From Metasolibacillus sp. (GTDB lineage Bacteria; Bacillota; Bacilli; Bacillales_A; Planococcaceae), in the NCBI RefSeq assembly GCF_025291715.1, contig NZ_JAMBIZ010000005.1:124001-188000 (forward strand): a DNA stretch of 64,000 bases, read 5' to 3'. This document shows, in pieces, positions 44,973 through 54,173 of this stretch. The position numbers and the translations under genes were made by a program. Below the pieces are notes generated by a model. That model was not told the origin of the DNA. It worked only from the letters and a program-made list of their open reading frames with translations, and ran no database searches. Each line of letters opens with the position of its first letter. Positions within the stretch are counted from its first letter, which is position 1.

Positions 44973-45230
44973 ATGGCGAAAAAGAAAACAGGTCAAAAGC
45001 AAGCGGCACAGCAAAAACCTGTACAAGAAAAAGCACCAACATTGCAGGACCAACTTGGTGGCGATGTGCTAGCAAAATTAAAGGCAACAAAACAGGCGTT
45101 AGTTGATAAAGAACAGGCTGCTGAAGAGGAGCGTCAAGCACGGCTGGTCTTTGAACGCAAGCAACGCGAGAAAAATATGAGCTTTGAGGAATTGCTAGAG
45201 CAATACGGTGATAAAGGCTCGAAATTTTAA
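44973..45230 (+). CDS. DUF3886/YqkE family protein
   Basis: A small, very charged protein of about 85 residues: Lys/Gln-rich start (AKKKTGQKQAAQQKPVQEKA), the core PTLQDQLGGDVLAKLKATK, a basic helical stretch and the end MSFEELLEQYGDKGSKF. This matches the YqkE/DUF3886 family of unknown function. I chose ATG 44973, preceded by TAGGTGA; a GTG three codons earlier overlaps that site. Confidence 0.8.
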   Translation: MAKKKTGQKQAAQQKPVQEKAPTLQDQLGGDVLAKLKATKQALVDKEQAAEEERQARLVFERKQREKNMSFEELLEQYGDKGSKF

Positions 45231-45234
45231 TATA

Positions 45235-45276
45235 GAAAAAAGAGAGCTATCTTTTCAGGTAGCTCTCTTTTTTCTT
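45235..45276. terminator. Bidirectional terminator between the DUF3886 and VanZ genes
   Basis: AAAAAAGAGAGCTA pairs with TAGCTCTCTTTTTT between convergent genes. Confidence 0.75.
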
Positions 45277-45725
45277 GTCATCATCGCTGTCACCATAATA
45301 AAAACAACCGCTCCAAAGCTATCAAGCAGCACATCTGAAAAAACGCCTGTGCGCCCTGGTAAAAAGGATTGTCTTAGCTCGTCAAGTGAGGCGATGACAA
45401 AAATGGTGGCAATCGCAAGCAGTGAAGGAAAGTGCCATGCGAGCTTGCGATAAAATAAATAAAGAATGGTACCGACAATGCCGAAGCCAATGAAATGGGT
45501 TGCCTTGCGCACGAGAAATTCCACAAAGTAAAAATAGCCTCTTGATTCTACAGAAATAATCGTACCCCAATAAGGAATTTTTAAAAGGCTAAGCGTTTCT
45601 TCAAAAGGCTTATCAGCTAATAACACGCGTAGCTCTGGTACAATCGTTTGCTGCTTATAGCTCATATTAGAAGCAAATGCAACAATGCATAGTGCTACAA
45701 TAACGAGAAAAATATATTTTTTCAT
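45255..45725 (-). CDS. VanZ family membrane protein
   Basis: A 156-residue protein with an N-terminal membrane anchor and three further membrane segments, with the VanZ motif KATHFIGFGIVGTILY and SLDELRQSFLPGRTGVFSDV. VanZ relatives affect low-level teicoplanin or lipoglycopeptide susceptibility in some bacteria, but most family members are uncharacterised. It overlaps the upstream aldo/keto reductase gene by 4 bases, so the two are co-transcribed. Confidence 0.85.
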   Translation of the reverse strand: MKKYIFLVIVALCIVAFASNMSYKQQTIVPELRVLLADKPFEETLSLLKIPYWGTIISVESRGYFYFVEFLVRKATHFIGFGIVGTILYLFYRKLAWHFPSLLAIATIFVIASLDELRQSFLPGRTGVFSDVLLDSFGAVVFIMVTAMMTRKKRAT

Positions 45726-46612
45726 CGATGCTCTGTATAGAGGTCCTTCTTTAGCAGCTCCTCAACAGTATCAAGAGCGGGTAAATTTTTTATTGCATCG
45801 TATGCAGCAATATTTTCAAGCAACTGTTGCTTTGAGCTTGCGCCGATAACAGTGGAGGCGATTGCTTGATGCTGCAAGTTGAAGGCGATTGCTAAGCTAT
45901 GTAATGAGCCGTATTGCTCCTCAAGGCTAGATAATAGCGTTTCTAGCTCTTGCTGTGAATAGCTCATATAGGTTTGCAAGCGTGTGCGCCATTCCTTTGT
46001 TAGTAGCCCTTTCGCGATGGAGCCACGTGTGACAACAGAAACACCATTTGCTGAAAGTGCTGGGAACCATTCTTCCGCGCGGCGGTCAAGCATGCTGTAT
46101 TGCATCATATTGCTGACAGCCTGTCCCTTTTCAGCAAATGGTAGAAAGACATTTGGACGAATTGAGGAAATGCCATAAGCACGGATAAGTCCCTCTTTTT
46201 TTAATTCCTCAAATGTAGCGATAACTTCATCTAAATTATCTTCAATTGTGCCGCCATGTAGCTGATAAACATCGATATAGTCTGTTTGCAGGCGCTGTAG
46301 GCTATCCTTCACCGCATTTTTTATATAGCTTGCTGAGGCATCCCATGACCAGCCTTCCTGTCCTTTTTCAAAACGATTACCAACCTTTGTTGCCAGAATA
46401 AGCTGCTGACGATGTGGCTTTAAAATCTCACCAATGATGCGTTCATTGTCGCCTTGATTATATAAATCTGCTGTATCAAAATAGTTAATACCTGCATCAA
46501 TAGCAGTGTCTACAATGGGCTTTGCTTCATTTATATTCAGGGGCAATGACATACAACCAAGGCTCAGCTCAGAAATTTCAATCTCGCTTTTTCCTAGCGT
46601 TCTTTTTTTCAT
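45722..46612 (-). CDS. Aldo/keto reductase
   Basis: NAD(P)H-dependent oxidoreductase (about 296 residues) with a TIM-barrel fold. Visible are LGCMSLPL, the active-site tetrad segment DTAINYFDTADLYNQG-like (INYFDTADLYNQGDNERIIG, Asp and Tyr), the Lys in LATKVGNRF and the His in VYQLHGGTIED. It is close in type to B. subtilis YqkF, which lies in the same neighbourhood. I chose ATG 46612, about 10 bases after AAAGG. Substrate unknown. Confidence 0.88.
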   Translation of the reverse strand: MKKRTLGKSEIEISELSLGCMSLPLNINEAKPIVDTAIDAGINYFDTADLYNQGDNERIIGEILKPHRQQLILATKVGNRFEKGQEGWSWDASASYIKNAVKDSLQRLQTDYIDVYQLHGGTIEDNLDEVIATFEELKKEGLIRAYGISSIRPNVFLPFAEKGQAVSNMMQYSMLDRRAEEWFPALSANGVSVVTRGSIAKGLLTKEWRTRLQTYMSYSQQELETLLSSLEEQYGSLHSLAIAFNLQHQAIASTVIGASSKQQLLENIAAYDAIKNLPALDTVEELLKKDLYTEHR

Positions 46613-46681
46613 AGCATACACACCTTTCTTGTTCTAATGTTACAATGAATTTATCTTATGCGACAAGTGAGGCGAATAGCT

Positions 46682-47221
46682 TTGAAAAAATTTCAAGAGA
46701 AAACAATTACATCACAGCCTATTTTTCAAGGGCGAGTTATTTCATTAAAGGTCGATGATGTACAGCTACCTAATGGTGCAACAGCAAAGCGAGAAATTGT
46801 TAATCATCCTGGGGCAGTGGCGGTTATCGCATTTACTGAAGAAGGAAAATTAGTTGTTGTCGAGCAATACCGCAAGGCGCTAGAGCGCTCAATTGTTGAA
46901 ATTCCAGCAGGGAAATTAGAACCAGGAGAACAGCCCGCAGCAACGGCACGTAGAGAGCTGGAGGAGGAGACAGGCTATGCTTGTGAGGAGCTTACATATT
47001 TACAAACATTTGCGACTTCACCAGGCTTTGCTGATGAAGTAATCCATTTATTCATTGCACGCGGACTAACACCAGTGCAGGAAAAAGCAGCACTTGACGA
47101 TGATGAATTTGTTGAATTAATGGAAATCACCTTGCAGGAAGCGGAAGCAATGATGGCAAGCGGCGCCATTTATGATGCGAAAACAGCATACGCTGTGATG
47201 TGGTGGAAAAATCAAAAATAA
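46682..47221 (+). CDS. nudF: ADP-ribose pyrophosphatase (NUDIX)
   Basis: Hydrolyses ADP-ribose to AMP and ribose-5-phosphate. About 179 residues from TTG 46682 (MKKFQEKTI). The site GTGAGG precedes it and family members begin with a similar KxLEEKTI. The NUDIX box reads GKLEPGEQPAATARRELEEETGY near residue 80, followed by TSPGFADEVIHLF, a signature of the ADP-ribose-specific group. In B. subtilis nudF lies in this same stretch upstream of fur. Confidence 0.9.
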   Translation: MKKFQEKTITSQPIFQGRVISLKVDDVQLPNGATAKREIVNHPGAVAVIAFTEEGKLVVVEQYRKALERSIVEIPAGKLEPGEQPAATARRELEEETGYACEELTYLQTFATSPGFADEVIHLFIARGLTPVQEKAALDDDEFVELMEITLQEAEAMMASGAIYDAKTAYAVMWWKNQK

Positions 47222-47274
47222 TTCGCATATCAGCCTTGGACTAGCATAAGTTGGTTGTAAAAGGAGGCTGAAAT

Positions 47275-47787
47275 TTGCGGACAAGCATTATAATACAATT
47301 AACAAGTATGATTGTCATCGGATTTCTAAGCGGCGTTGCTTGCTTCTATTTATTTGACTTAGAGCAGGCAATTGCACTTATTCAATTGATGGACGGACGT
47401 ATTTTACAGCAACAAGAGCCGAGTATCATTCAAACAATTTTACCCGTTGCTTTTGCAATAGCGATTGTTTTATTATTTGCGACACATCCGTTTTGTGCAT
47501 TTGTAGCAAAATGGTTAATTGCACTGCGAGCAACGTTTTTAGGGTTTAGCTCGATGTATTTGTTAACACAGCAGCAATCCTTGCTTGCATATGGCATATG
47601 GTGGTTTCCTTTTCAATTTGTTTATTGTGTACTATTACTAATGATTTGTTTAAGTATTTCAACGAAAAGACCGATGCGATTTGCAAAGAAGGGTAATGCG
47701 ACATATAGACGAATGGGGGCAATTATACTATTATTTGGTGTAATTGCATTGCTGGAAATACTCGTTATATCCTATGTTTTTAAATAG
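47275..47787 (+). CDS. Polytopic membrane protein at the spoIIM position
   Basis: A 170-residue protein starting at TTG after AAAGGAGG, with four or five membrane segments (IIIQLTSMIVIGFLSGVACF, TILPVAFAIAIVLLF, LLAYGIWWFPFQFVYCVLLL, MGAIILLFGVIALLEILVIS). It lies between nudF and fur, where B. subtilis has spoIIM. It is shorter than the usual 210-residue SpoIIM, and I cannot recognise SpoIIM motifs with confidence. It may be a diverged SpoIIM/DUF95 protein or an unrelated membrane protein. Confidence 0.55.
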   Translation: MRTSIIIQLTSMIVIGFLSGVACFYLFDLEQAIALIQLMDGRILQQQEPSIIQTILPVAFAIAIVLLFATHPFCAFVAKWLIALRATFLGFSSMYLLTQQQSLLAYGIWWFPFQFVYCVLLLMICLSISTKRPMRFAKKGNATYRRMGAIILLFGVIALLEILVISYVFK

Positions 47788-47872
47788 ATTTAGTAGAGAA
47801 AGCAATATGTAGTATAATTGTGTCGGGATTTTTTCAAATATGCTTGAAAAAGTCTCTTTAAAAATCATTAAC

Positions 47873-47902
47873 TTGTCAGCTCTTTCGCTCATTTGGTATA
47901 AT
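47873..47902 (+). promoter_or_regulatory. Sigma-A promoter of fur
   Basis: TTGTCA and TATAAT are separated by 18 bases, ending 25 bases before the fur ATG. Its location means that an in-frame extension back to 47840 is not coding. Confidence 0.65.
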
Positions 47903-47926
47903 GAAAAGAGTTTAGGAGGGCGTCAC

Positions 47927-48382
47927 ATGGAGAGCCGTATTGATCGTATAAAAAAACAACTGCATAGTGCTAGCTATAAGTTGACGCCACAGCGTGAAGC
48001 GACAGTGGCCGTTCTGCTTGAACATGAGGAAGATCATTTAAGCGCAGAAGATGTTTTTTTGCTAGTAAAGGATAAAGCGCCTGAAATAGGCTTAGCAACT
48101 GTATACCGTACGTTAGAATTATTAACGGAGCTGAAAATTGTCGATAAAATTAATTTCGGTGACGGTGTATCTCGTTATGACCTTAGACAAGAAGGTGCTG
48201 CTCATTTCCACCATCATTTAGTTTGCATAGAATGTGGTGCAGTTGATGAAATTCAAGAAGATTTATTAGAAGATGTAGAAGCAGTAGTAGAAAAACGTTG
48301 GAATTTTATCATTAAAGACCATCGACTAACGTTCCATGGAATTTGTTGGCGATGTCATGGCGATGAGGATTCAAAAGAGTAA
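47927..48382 (+). CDS. fur: Ferric uptake regulator family protein (Fur)
   Basis: Metal-dependent repressor of about 151 residues. The N-terminal winged helix has YKLTPQREATVAVLLEHEED, then HLSAEDVFLLVKDKAPEIGLATVYRTLELL. The dimerisation/metal domain has HFHHHLVCIECGAVDEI and a second Cys pair CWRCHGD, which gives the structural zinc site. ATG follows AGGAGGG. Position immediately upstream of xerD is that of fur in B. subtilis, so Fur rather than PerR or Zur is the best call. Confidence 0.9.
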   Translation: MESRIDRIKKQLHSASYKLTPQREATVAVLLEHEEDHLSAEDVFLLVKDKAPEIGLATVYRTLELLTELKIVDKINFGDGVSRYDLRQEGAAHFHHHLVCIECGAVDEIQEDLLEDVEAVVEKRWNFIIKDHRLTFHGICWRCHGDEDSKE

Positions 48383-48384
48383 AG

Positions 48385-48414
48385 CGGGTAGCATATAAGC
48401 TACTCGTTTTTCAT
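48385..48414 (+). terminator. Weak terminator after fur
   Basis: CGGGTAGC pairs with GCTACTCG around a short AT loop, followed by TTTTTC. Confidence 0.5.
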
Positions 48415-48441
48415 TTCTGCTAGAAAGGAGAACTTTTCAGT

Positions 48442-49341
48442 ATGAATGTATTGCAGGATGCCATTTCAGATTATATTCATTTTATTCGTGTCGAGCGCCA
48501 GCTTTCTGATAATACGCTCGTTTCCTATGAGCGCGATTTAGCGAGCTACGCAGCATTTGTAGAGGCACAGCAGCTACCATCCTTTAATGAGGTAACACGT
48601 GCAACGATTTTATTACATTTAGAGGCGTTGCGTGCAGCAGGAAAAACACCGCGTACAATCGCGCGCCATATTTCCTCGATTCGTTCGTTTCATCAGTTTT
48701 TATTACGGGAAAAGATAACGACAACCGATCCAACTGTGCATTTAGAAATGCCACAATTAGAGCAAAAGCTGCCGAAGGTTTTATCGATTCAAGAAATCGA
48801 TGCACTAATCGCAGCACCAGACTGCTCAAAGCCTCAAGGCATTCGCGATGTGGCGATGTTAGAGCTGCTATATGCAACAGGGATGCGCATTAGTGAGCTA
48901 ATTGAGCTTGATATTAATGATATTCATTTAACGATGGGCTTTGTGCGCGTTTTTGGTAAGGGTGGCAAGGAAAGAATTATTCCACTTGGTCGTGGTGCAA
49001 TTGAGGCGTGTGAAAACTATTTAGGAAGGGCACGCTATGATTTACAAGGGAAATATCCAAAAACCGATGCATTGTTTATTAATCGCCGAGGAAAAAGGCT
49101 GACGAGGCAAGGCTGCTGGAAGCTGTTAAAGGAGCATGCACAGACAGCTAAGATTCAGCATGAATTAACACCACACGTTTTGCGCCATTCATTTGCCACA
49201 CATTTAATCGAAAATGGAGCAGATTTGCGCGCGGTACAGGAAATGCTAGGACATTCTGATATTTCAACAACACAAATTTACACGCATGTTAGCAAGACAA
49301 GATTGTCTGAAGTATATAAGCAATTTCATCCACGTGCATAA
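48442..49341 (+). CDS. xerD: Site-specific tyrosine recombinase XerD
   Basis: Resolves chromosome dimers at dif with its partner XerC. At 299 residues it has the expected length. The N-terminal SAM-like core-binding domain begins [20 protein letters not shown]. The catalytic residues are visible: Arg in [18 protein letters not shown], Lys in [14 protein letters not shown], [20 protein letters not shown] and the Tyr nucleophile in [19 protein letters not shown]. Position between fur and deoB matches B. subtilis xerD (ripX). ATG follows AAAGGAG. Confidence 0.93.
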   Translation: MNVLQDAISDYIHFIRVERQLSDNTLVSYERDLASYAAFVEAQQLPSFNEVTRATILLHLEALRAAGKTPRTIARHISSIRSFHQFLLREKITTTDPTVHLEMPQLEQKLPKVLSIQEIDALIAAPDCSKPQGIRDVAMLELLYATGMRISELIELDINDIHLTMGFVRVFGKGGKERIIPLGRGAIEACENYLGRARYDLQGKYPKTDALFINRRGKRLTRQGCWKLLKEHAQTAKIQHELTPHVLRHSFATHLIENGADLRAVQEMLGHSDISTTQIYTHVSKTRLSEVYKQFHPRA

Positions 49342-49415
49342 GTTCAGATGTCTGACCTTTATTTTTTTTATATTTTTGGTAAACTATATATAGAATGAAA
49401 AGGAGGTTGTGTAAA

Positions 49416-50594
49416 ATGGAAGCGTTTAAAAAAATACATGTAATTGTAATGGATTCAGTAGGAATTGGTGAAGCACCAGATGCGCATAAATTTGGTGATG
49501 TTGGCTCACATACATTAGGTCATATCGCTGAAAAAATGAATGGCTTAACGATGCCAACGATGGAGGGCTTAGGCTTATCTAATATTCGTGAGCTACAAGG
49601 TATTGCAAAGGCTGCTGAGCCAAAAGCTTATTATGGCATGATGCAAGAAGCCTCTGTAGGAAAAGATACGATGACAGGGCATTGGGAGATTATGGGCTTG
49701 AACATTGATAAGCCTTTTAAAGTATATCCAGACGGTTTCCCACAAGAATTAATTACACAACTTGAGGAACGCACAGGCCGTAAAGTATTATGCAACAAGC
49801 CTGCTAGTGGTACAGCGGTACTTGATGATTTTGGACCGGAGCATATGGAAACAGGTGCAATTATTGTTTATACATCTGCTGACCCAGTTTTGCAAATTGC
49901 AGCACATGAAGAAATTATCCCATTAGATGAGCTTTATAAAATTTGTGAGATTGCACGTGAATTAACATTGCAGCCTGAATATTTAGTAGGTCGCGTTATT
50001 GCACGTCCATTCATTGGTGAACCAGGTAATTTTACGCGTACATCAAATCGTCATGACTATGCATTAACACCATTTGGTCGCACAACGATGGCTGAAATGA
50101 AGGATGCAGGCTTAGATGTGATTGCGATTGGCAAAATTTCAGATATTTTCAATGGTGATGGCGTTACAGAATCTGTGCGTACGAAAAATAATACGGATGG
50201 CATGGATAAAATGGTTGAGGTTGTACAGCGTGATTTCCATGGCATGAGCTTTTTAAATTTAGTGGACTTTGATGCTAACTTCGGTCACCGCCGTGATCCA
50301 ATCGGCTATGGTGAAGCGCTAGAGGAGTTCGATCGTCGTCTGCCAGAGGTGTTAGCACAATTAGGCGAAGACGATTTATTAATTATTACAGCTGATCATG
50401 GTAACGATCCAACGTTCCCAGGTACAGACCATACGCGCGAATATGTGCCATTAATCGTTTATTCACCACGCTTTAATGGCGGAGCTGAGCTGCCATTACG
50501 CGAAACATTTGCAGATATCGCAGCAACGATTGCCGATAATTTCAACATCGCAGCACCTAAGTTTGGGAAAAGCTTTTTACAAGAGCTGAAATAA
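49416..50594 (+). CDS. deoB: Phosphopentomutase
   Basis: Interconverts (deoxy)ribose-1-phosphate and -5-phosphate in nucleoside salvage. Alkaline-phosphatase-fold enzyme of about 392 residues. Metal-site motifs include [31 protein letters not shown] with the reactive Thr, [14 protein letters not shown] and [23 protein letters not shown] 49416 follows AAGGAGG at good spacing. pdp follows after 21 bases, so the two work in sequence: Pdp releases deoxyribose-1-phosphate and DeoB converts it. Confidence 0.95.
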   Translation: MEAFKKIHVIVMDSVGIGEAPDAHKFGDVGSHTLGHIAEKMNGLTMPTMEGLGLSNIRELQGIAKAAEPKAYYGMMQEASVGKDTMTGHWEIMGLNIDKPFKVYPDGFPQELITQLEERTGRKVLCNKPASGTAVLDDFGPEHMETGAIIVYTSADPVLQIAAHEEIIPLDELYKICEIARELTLQPEYLVGRVIARPFIGEPGNFTRTSNRHDYALTPFGRTTMAEMKDAGLDVIAIGKISDIFNGDGVTESVRTKNNTDGMDKMVEVVQRDFHGMSFLNLVDFDANFGHRRDPIGYGEALEEFDRRLPEVLAQLGEDDLLIITADHGNDPTFPGTDHTREYVPLIVYSPRFNGGAELPLRETFADIAATIADNFNIAAPKFGKSFLQELK

Positions 50595-50615
50595 CAATGT
50601 CAGGAGAGAAAATAG

Positions 50616-51866
50616 ATGAACACTGTAGCAATCATCGAAAAGAAAAAGTTTAATGAAGCATTAACAAAAGATGAGATTAATTATATCATCGAAGGTTACA
50701 CGAATGGTGATATACCTGATTATCAAATTTCCGCTTTATTAATGGCAATTCGCTTAAATGGCATGTCAGATGAAGAAACTTTTTATTTAACTGAAGCAAT
50801 GGTTAATTCTGGTGATATCATTGATTTATCAAGCATTGAAGGCTTTAAGGTTGATAAGCATTCTACTGGAGGCGTAGGGGATAAAGTCACGTTAATGGTT
50901 GCACCAATTTTAGCAGCACTTGAAATACCTGTAGCTAAATTTAGTGGGCGTGGTCTAGGTATTACAGGCGGAACTGTCGATAAGCTAGAATCGATTAAAG
51001 GATTTAATGTGGAGCTATCTGAAGAAGAATTTATTAACAATGTGAACAAATACGGCGTTGCAGTATCTGGTCAATCGAAGGATTTATGTCCTGCTGATAA
51101 AAAGCTATATGCTTTAAGAGATGTGACAGGCACAGTTGATTCTATTCCATTAATTGCGAGCTCTATTATGAGTAAAAAAATTGCAAGTGGCTCTGATGGC
51201 ATTGTTTTAGACGTGAAATATGGCAATGGTGCCTTCATGAAAACGAAGGAAGAAGCGAAGGTTTTAGCAGAGCAAATGGCGAAAATCGGCAGCTCCTTTG
51301 GACGAGATGTTCAATACGAGCTAAGCGATATGAACAACCCTCTAGGCTATGCAATTGGCAATAAAATAGAGGTATTTGAAGTGCAAGAGCTATTAAGCCA
51401 TACAATGAATAACAATAAAGACCTATATGAAAAATCTTTAGAAATAGCAGCTAAAATGTACAGCATGGCAACAAAGGAATCGCTTGAAAGCTCACTTCAA
51501 AAAGTAAAAGAAGTATGCGATAACAAAAAAGCATTAACGAAGTTTTCTGAGTGGATCGCTTCTCAAGGTGGAGCTGTGGACGATATCGCATTTCCACAAG
51601 TAAAGCATGTGTACAAGCAAAACAGTAATAAAGCAGGCGTAATCAAATCAGTAAACGCTAAAACAATCGGTGAAATATCTGTTGAGCTTGGTGCAGGTAG
51701 AAAAACGAAGGAATCTCCATTAGATTATGATGCATATATCATCTTGCATAAAAAACAAGGAGATATGATAGCAGAAGGAGACTTGTTAGTTGAATTAGGC
51801 TTTAATAACGATATTGATTATAAAATCCTATTAGATAGAGCCTTAACTGCATTTGAAATCGAATAG
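50616..51866 (+). CDS. pdp: Pyrimidine-nucleoside phosphorylase
   Basis: Phosphorolysis of uridine, thymidine or deoxyuridine to base and pentose-1-phosphate. The 416-residue protein has the signature SGRGLGITGGTVDKLESIKG, the phosphate loop KHSTGGVGDKVTLMVAPILA, and SIMSKKIASGSDGIVLDVK, YGNGAFMKT. ATG follows AGGAGAG. In B. subtilis this slot after drm (deoB) holds the purine phosphorylase gene pupG, and pdp lies elsewhere. The gene also favours A-ending codons more than deoB, so acquisition or reshuffling is possible. Confidence 0.93.
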   Translation: MNTVAIIEKKKFNEALTKDEINYIIEGYTNGDIPDYQISALLMAIRLNGMSDEETFYLTEAMVNSGDIIDLSSIEGFKVDKHSTGGVGDKVTLMVAPILAALEIPVAKFSGRGLGITGGTVDKLESIKGFNVELSEEEFINNVNKYGVAVSGQSKDLCPADKKLYALRDVTGTVDSIPLIASSIMSKKIASGSDGIVLDVKYGNGAFMKTKEEAKVLAEQMAKIGSSFGRDVQYELSDMNNPLGYAIGNKIEVFEVQELLSHTMNNNKDLYEKSLEIAAKMYSMATKESLESSLQKVKEVCDNKKALTKFSEWIASQGGAVDDIAFPQVKHVYKQNSNKAGVIKSVNAKTIGEISVELGAGRKTKESPLDYDAYIILHKKQGDMIAEGDLLVELGFNNDIDYKILLDRALTAFEIE

Positions 51867-51870
51867 TACG

Positions 51871-51911
51871 AAAAATAGTCACGAATCATCATGATTGGTG
51901 ACTATTTTTAT
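51871..51911. terminator. Bidirectional terminator between pdp and the M23 gene
   Basis: AAAATAGTCACGAATCAT pairs with ATGATTGGTGACTATTTT (one G-T/mismatch), between convergent genes. Confidence 0.75.
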
Positions 51912-51917
51912 GATATA

Positions 51918-52601
51918 TTAACGAATAAATTTATCATAAAAGCGTTTAAGAATGCTACCTAACTGTTCACGATTAGCAAATTTCTCAGGATTCTGCCCAT
52001 TCAGTAAGCCTTCTTGTTCTGCCCATTTCCATGCCTCTGCATGTGAGCTTGACGCTTGACGTGGCTGAATTTTATTTTCCTTGCTGTGTAGCTCAGAGGC
52101 TAGCTGATTAATTTTGGCATCCTGCGCAGCAATTAATTGCTTGAGCTCGTTATATTGTGACATTGTTAAACCTCCATTTCCATCGTTTAAATGAATATAT
52201 TTCATCGCATCTACTGCATTCGGCTGCCCGATTTTCCATTCACCATTATGTATTTCAAAATGTAGATGTACACCATAGGAGCGACCTGTATTGCCCATAA
52301 TGCCAATTTGCTCGCCTTGTTTCACCCTTTGACCAACTTTTACACAAGAAGAATCAAGATGTGCATAATTCGTATCCATTCTTTTTCCATGAATCCTATG
52401 GCGAATCATCACAACATTACCATAAGTGCTTAACGGCTGTGCTTTAATGACGACACCATCAGCACTCGCATAAATAGGAACCTTGCCAGTAGAGGCTAAA
52501 TCCACCCCTTGATGCCACTCTCGCTTTCCAGCAATCATTCGCCAGCCAAAAGGAGAGGTCAGCCTGACATTGCCCTTTACAGGACAAATAAAATCAGCCA
52601 T
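51918..52601 (-). CDS. M23 family metallopeptidase with C-terminal helical tail
   Basis: A 227-residue zinc endopeptidase of the LytM/M23 type, expected to cut peptidoglycan cross-bridges. Active-site residues are His in WHQGVDLASTG, Asp in that same motif, and the HLHFE of GVHLHFEIHNGEW near residue 115. From about residue 150 a coiled-coil-like stretch leads to a C-terminal repeat-like module (AWKWAEQEGLLNGQNPEKFA, NREQLGSILKRFYD). There is no signal peptide, which points to a phage-type endolysin or a cytoplasmic/holin-released enzyme. The start is ATG 52601. Confidence 0.85.
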   Translation of the reverse strand: MADFICPVKGNVRLTSPFGWRMIAGKREWHQGVDLASTGKVPIYASADGVVIKAQPLSTYGNVVMIRHRIHGKRMDTNYAHLDSSCVKVGQRVKQGEQIGIMGNTGRSYGVHLHFEIHNGEWKIGQPNAVDAMKYIHLNDGNGGLTMSQYNELKQLIAAQDAKINQLASELHSKENKIQPRQASSSHAEAWKWAEQEGLLNGQNPEKFANREQLGSILKRFYDKFIR

Positions 52602-52702
52602 TTAATCCATCTCCCTGTCATTCAAATAAGTGCCATAAACGTAAAACATGACATCCTCATTATTTTCTAGGAGCTTTGTTACCGTTATTAATGCTTCAGC
52701 CA

Positions 52703-53461
52703 CTATTGAAAATACTCTTTTAAATAGGCATTTACTCGTTCGACAGCCGAGCGTTCTTTATAGAGTTGCTTCCATAAATCAGAGCCTCTTGCTGGATACG
52801 TATATTTACGGATGTCAGTTTCACATTTGATTTTAAAGACTTTTTGGCACAGTGAATCGTCACGTAATGGACAAGTTGCACATTCCTTTGGGCGTGTGAA
52901 TTTTAAGCTTTGATATTTCTTGTCGAAGCTATCGTAACAGTAGCTATGTTCGCGCACGCACGTTGGACGGAAATGTTCGTCAAAGCCTAGTAACTCCGGT
53001 TCGTTCCGTTTTACGTAAGGAATGACGGGATTCATTCCTTGATTCAAAATGTGTCGGTAAATGGGCTCATAGTCGTACCCTTTGTCTAAAATGGCTGTGG
53101 TGAACTGATTCGGTAAAATATCCGCTACCTTTTTGAGTAAAGGAATCGCTGCCTTACTATCGCTTAAATTACCCGAAGACATGATGCCTGCGATAATGTA
53201 CTGTCTTTTCGTTGAGACCGCTAAGTGTGCTTTATAGCCAAACCAAAATGTATTTTTACCGTCACTATTTTTCTTTACGCCCCACCGTGGTTCAATCGGC
53301 ATGTCTTGTAAAAGTGTCGCAGTGGGCACGGTGAGTTGCGTTTCCATTTTCTTTTCATACGTGGATTGATTCGCTTCGATTTCTGCTTGTTCTAACAGCC
53401 AGGCTTCGCGCTCTTCTTTTGATTTACGTCCGTGTTTCTTCGGTGTTTTTTCCTTTTTCAC
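52703..53461 (-). pseudogene. IS1182-family transposase, catalytic-domain fragment
   Basis: 252 residues of the DDE transposase domain, starting near KKEKTPKKHGRKSKEEREAW and including RWGVKKNSDGKNTFWFGYKAHLA, ILDKGYDYEPIYRHI and the zinc-type Cys cluster CATCPLRDDSLC. About 105 bases separate it from the N-terminal fragment, part of which still encodes FLNDAHITEDATHF, the expected join. The C-terminal end is cut after KEYFQ. Confidence 0.75.
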
Positions 53462-53565
53462 GGTCGGCTTCGCTGCGTCACGTGCTTGGAAATGTGTCGC
53501 ATCTTCTGTGATATGCGCATCATTTAAAAAGCCTTCTGTGAAAGCGGCTTAAATTACCTAATCAT

Positions 53566-53922
53566 TCATTTGTAGAAAGCATCCGAATCACTAATCACGT
53601 TGACCATACGTGAATAAGAGGCTTCAGAAGGAATAAAGTCAGAGAGCAGAAAACCGCAATCTAAACGAAATAGAATGTCATATTTCAACCGTTTGACCAA
53701 ATCTTTCACAGTTGGAATACGCTCGACAATCCGAATGACAAGTGACTGCACCATCGCACCGTAGTTTAATTCTCGTGGTGCGCCATACATCGTCTTTTTA
53801 CGAAATAGCTGAAAGATCGGTTGTAAGTCGAATGTGGCTAAAATCGCATCGAAACGACGAGAACTTTCCATTTCCATTAATTCATGGATGTCAAATAGAC
53901 GCATTTGCTTTACAATAGTCAT
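53566..53922 (-). pseudogene. IS1182-family transposase, N-terminal fragment
   Basis: 118 residues matching the start of IS1182 transposases: MRLFDIHELMEMESSRRFDA, FDLQPIFQLFRKKTMYGAPR and LIRIVERIPTVKDLVKRLKY. It stops at 53566 after DAFYK, just before the region that normally joins it to the catalytic domain. Confidence 0.75.
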
Positions 53923-54173
53923 AGGGCATTCACCTCTTGGATAATTTTCGTTTTTCCACTTAAATTATACCATTTTGGGGAGGTGCCCGTTTTTTATTGT
54001 CTTGAAACCCTTGGCAGACAAGGGATTGAAATTATGAAATTAACTCAATTGTAGTTTCTTTAGTATGGTGGGGATGGTTTATCATCAATTTAAAAGCGGC
54101 TCATGTAACGCAAGTATCTCCTCCTCTGCAAATAATCAATAAGCATGAACAATACATAAATGTTAAAAATCAA

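Larger units (their letters stand above)
52703..53922 (-). mobile_element. Broken, 3'-truncated IS1182-family insertion element
   Basis: The transposase of an IS1182-family element is split into two frames and lacks its 3' end and one or both terminal repeats. The left fragment starts cleanly at ATG 53922 (AGAGGTGA upstream). Reading continues to 53566, is interrupted, and resumes in another frame to 52703, where it ends in KEYFQ, well short of the usual C terminus. Such elements cannot move by themselves. Confidence 0.8.

Noticed and set aside
44789-44974. Minus-strand open frame with repeated YLR triplets
   Set aside because: It is explained by the 21-base period of the repeat; no ribosome binding site supports translation.
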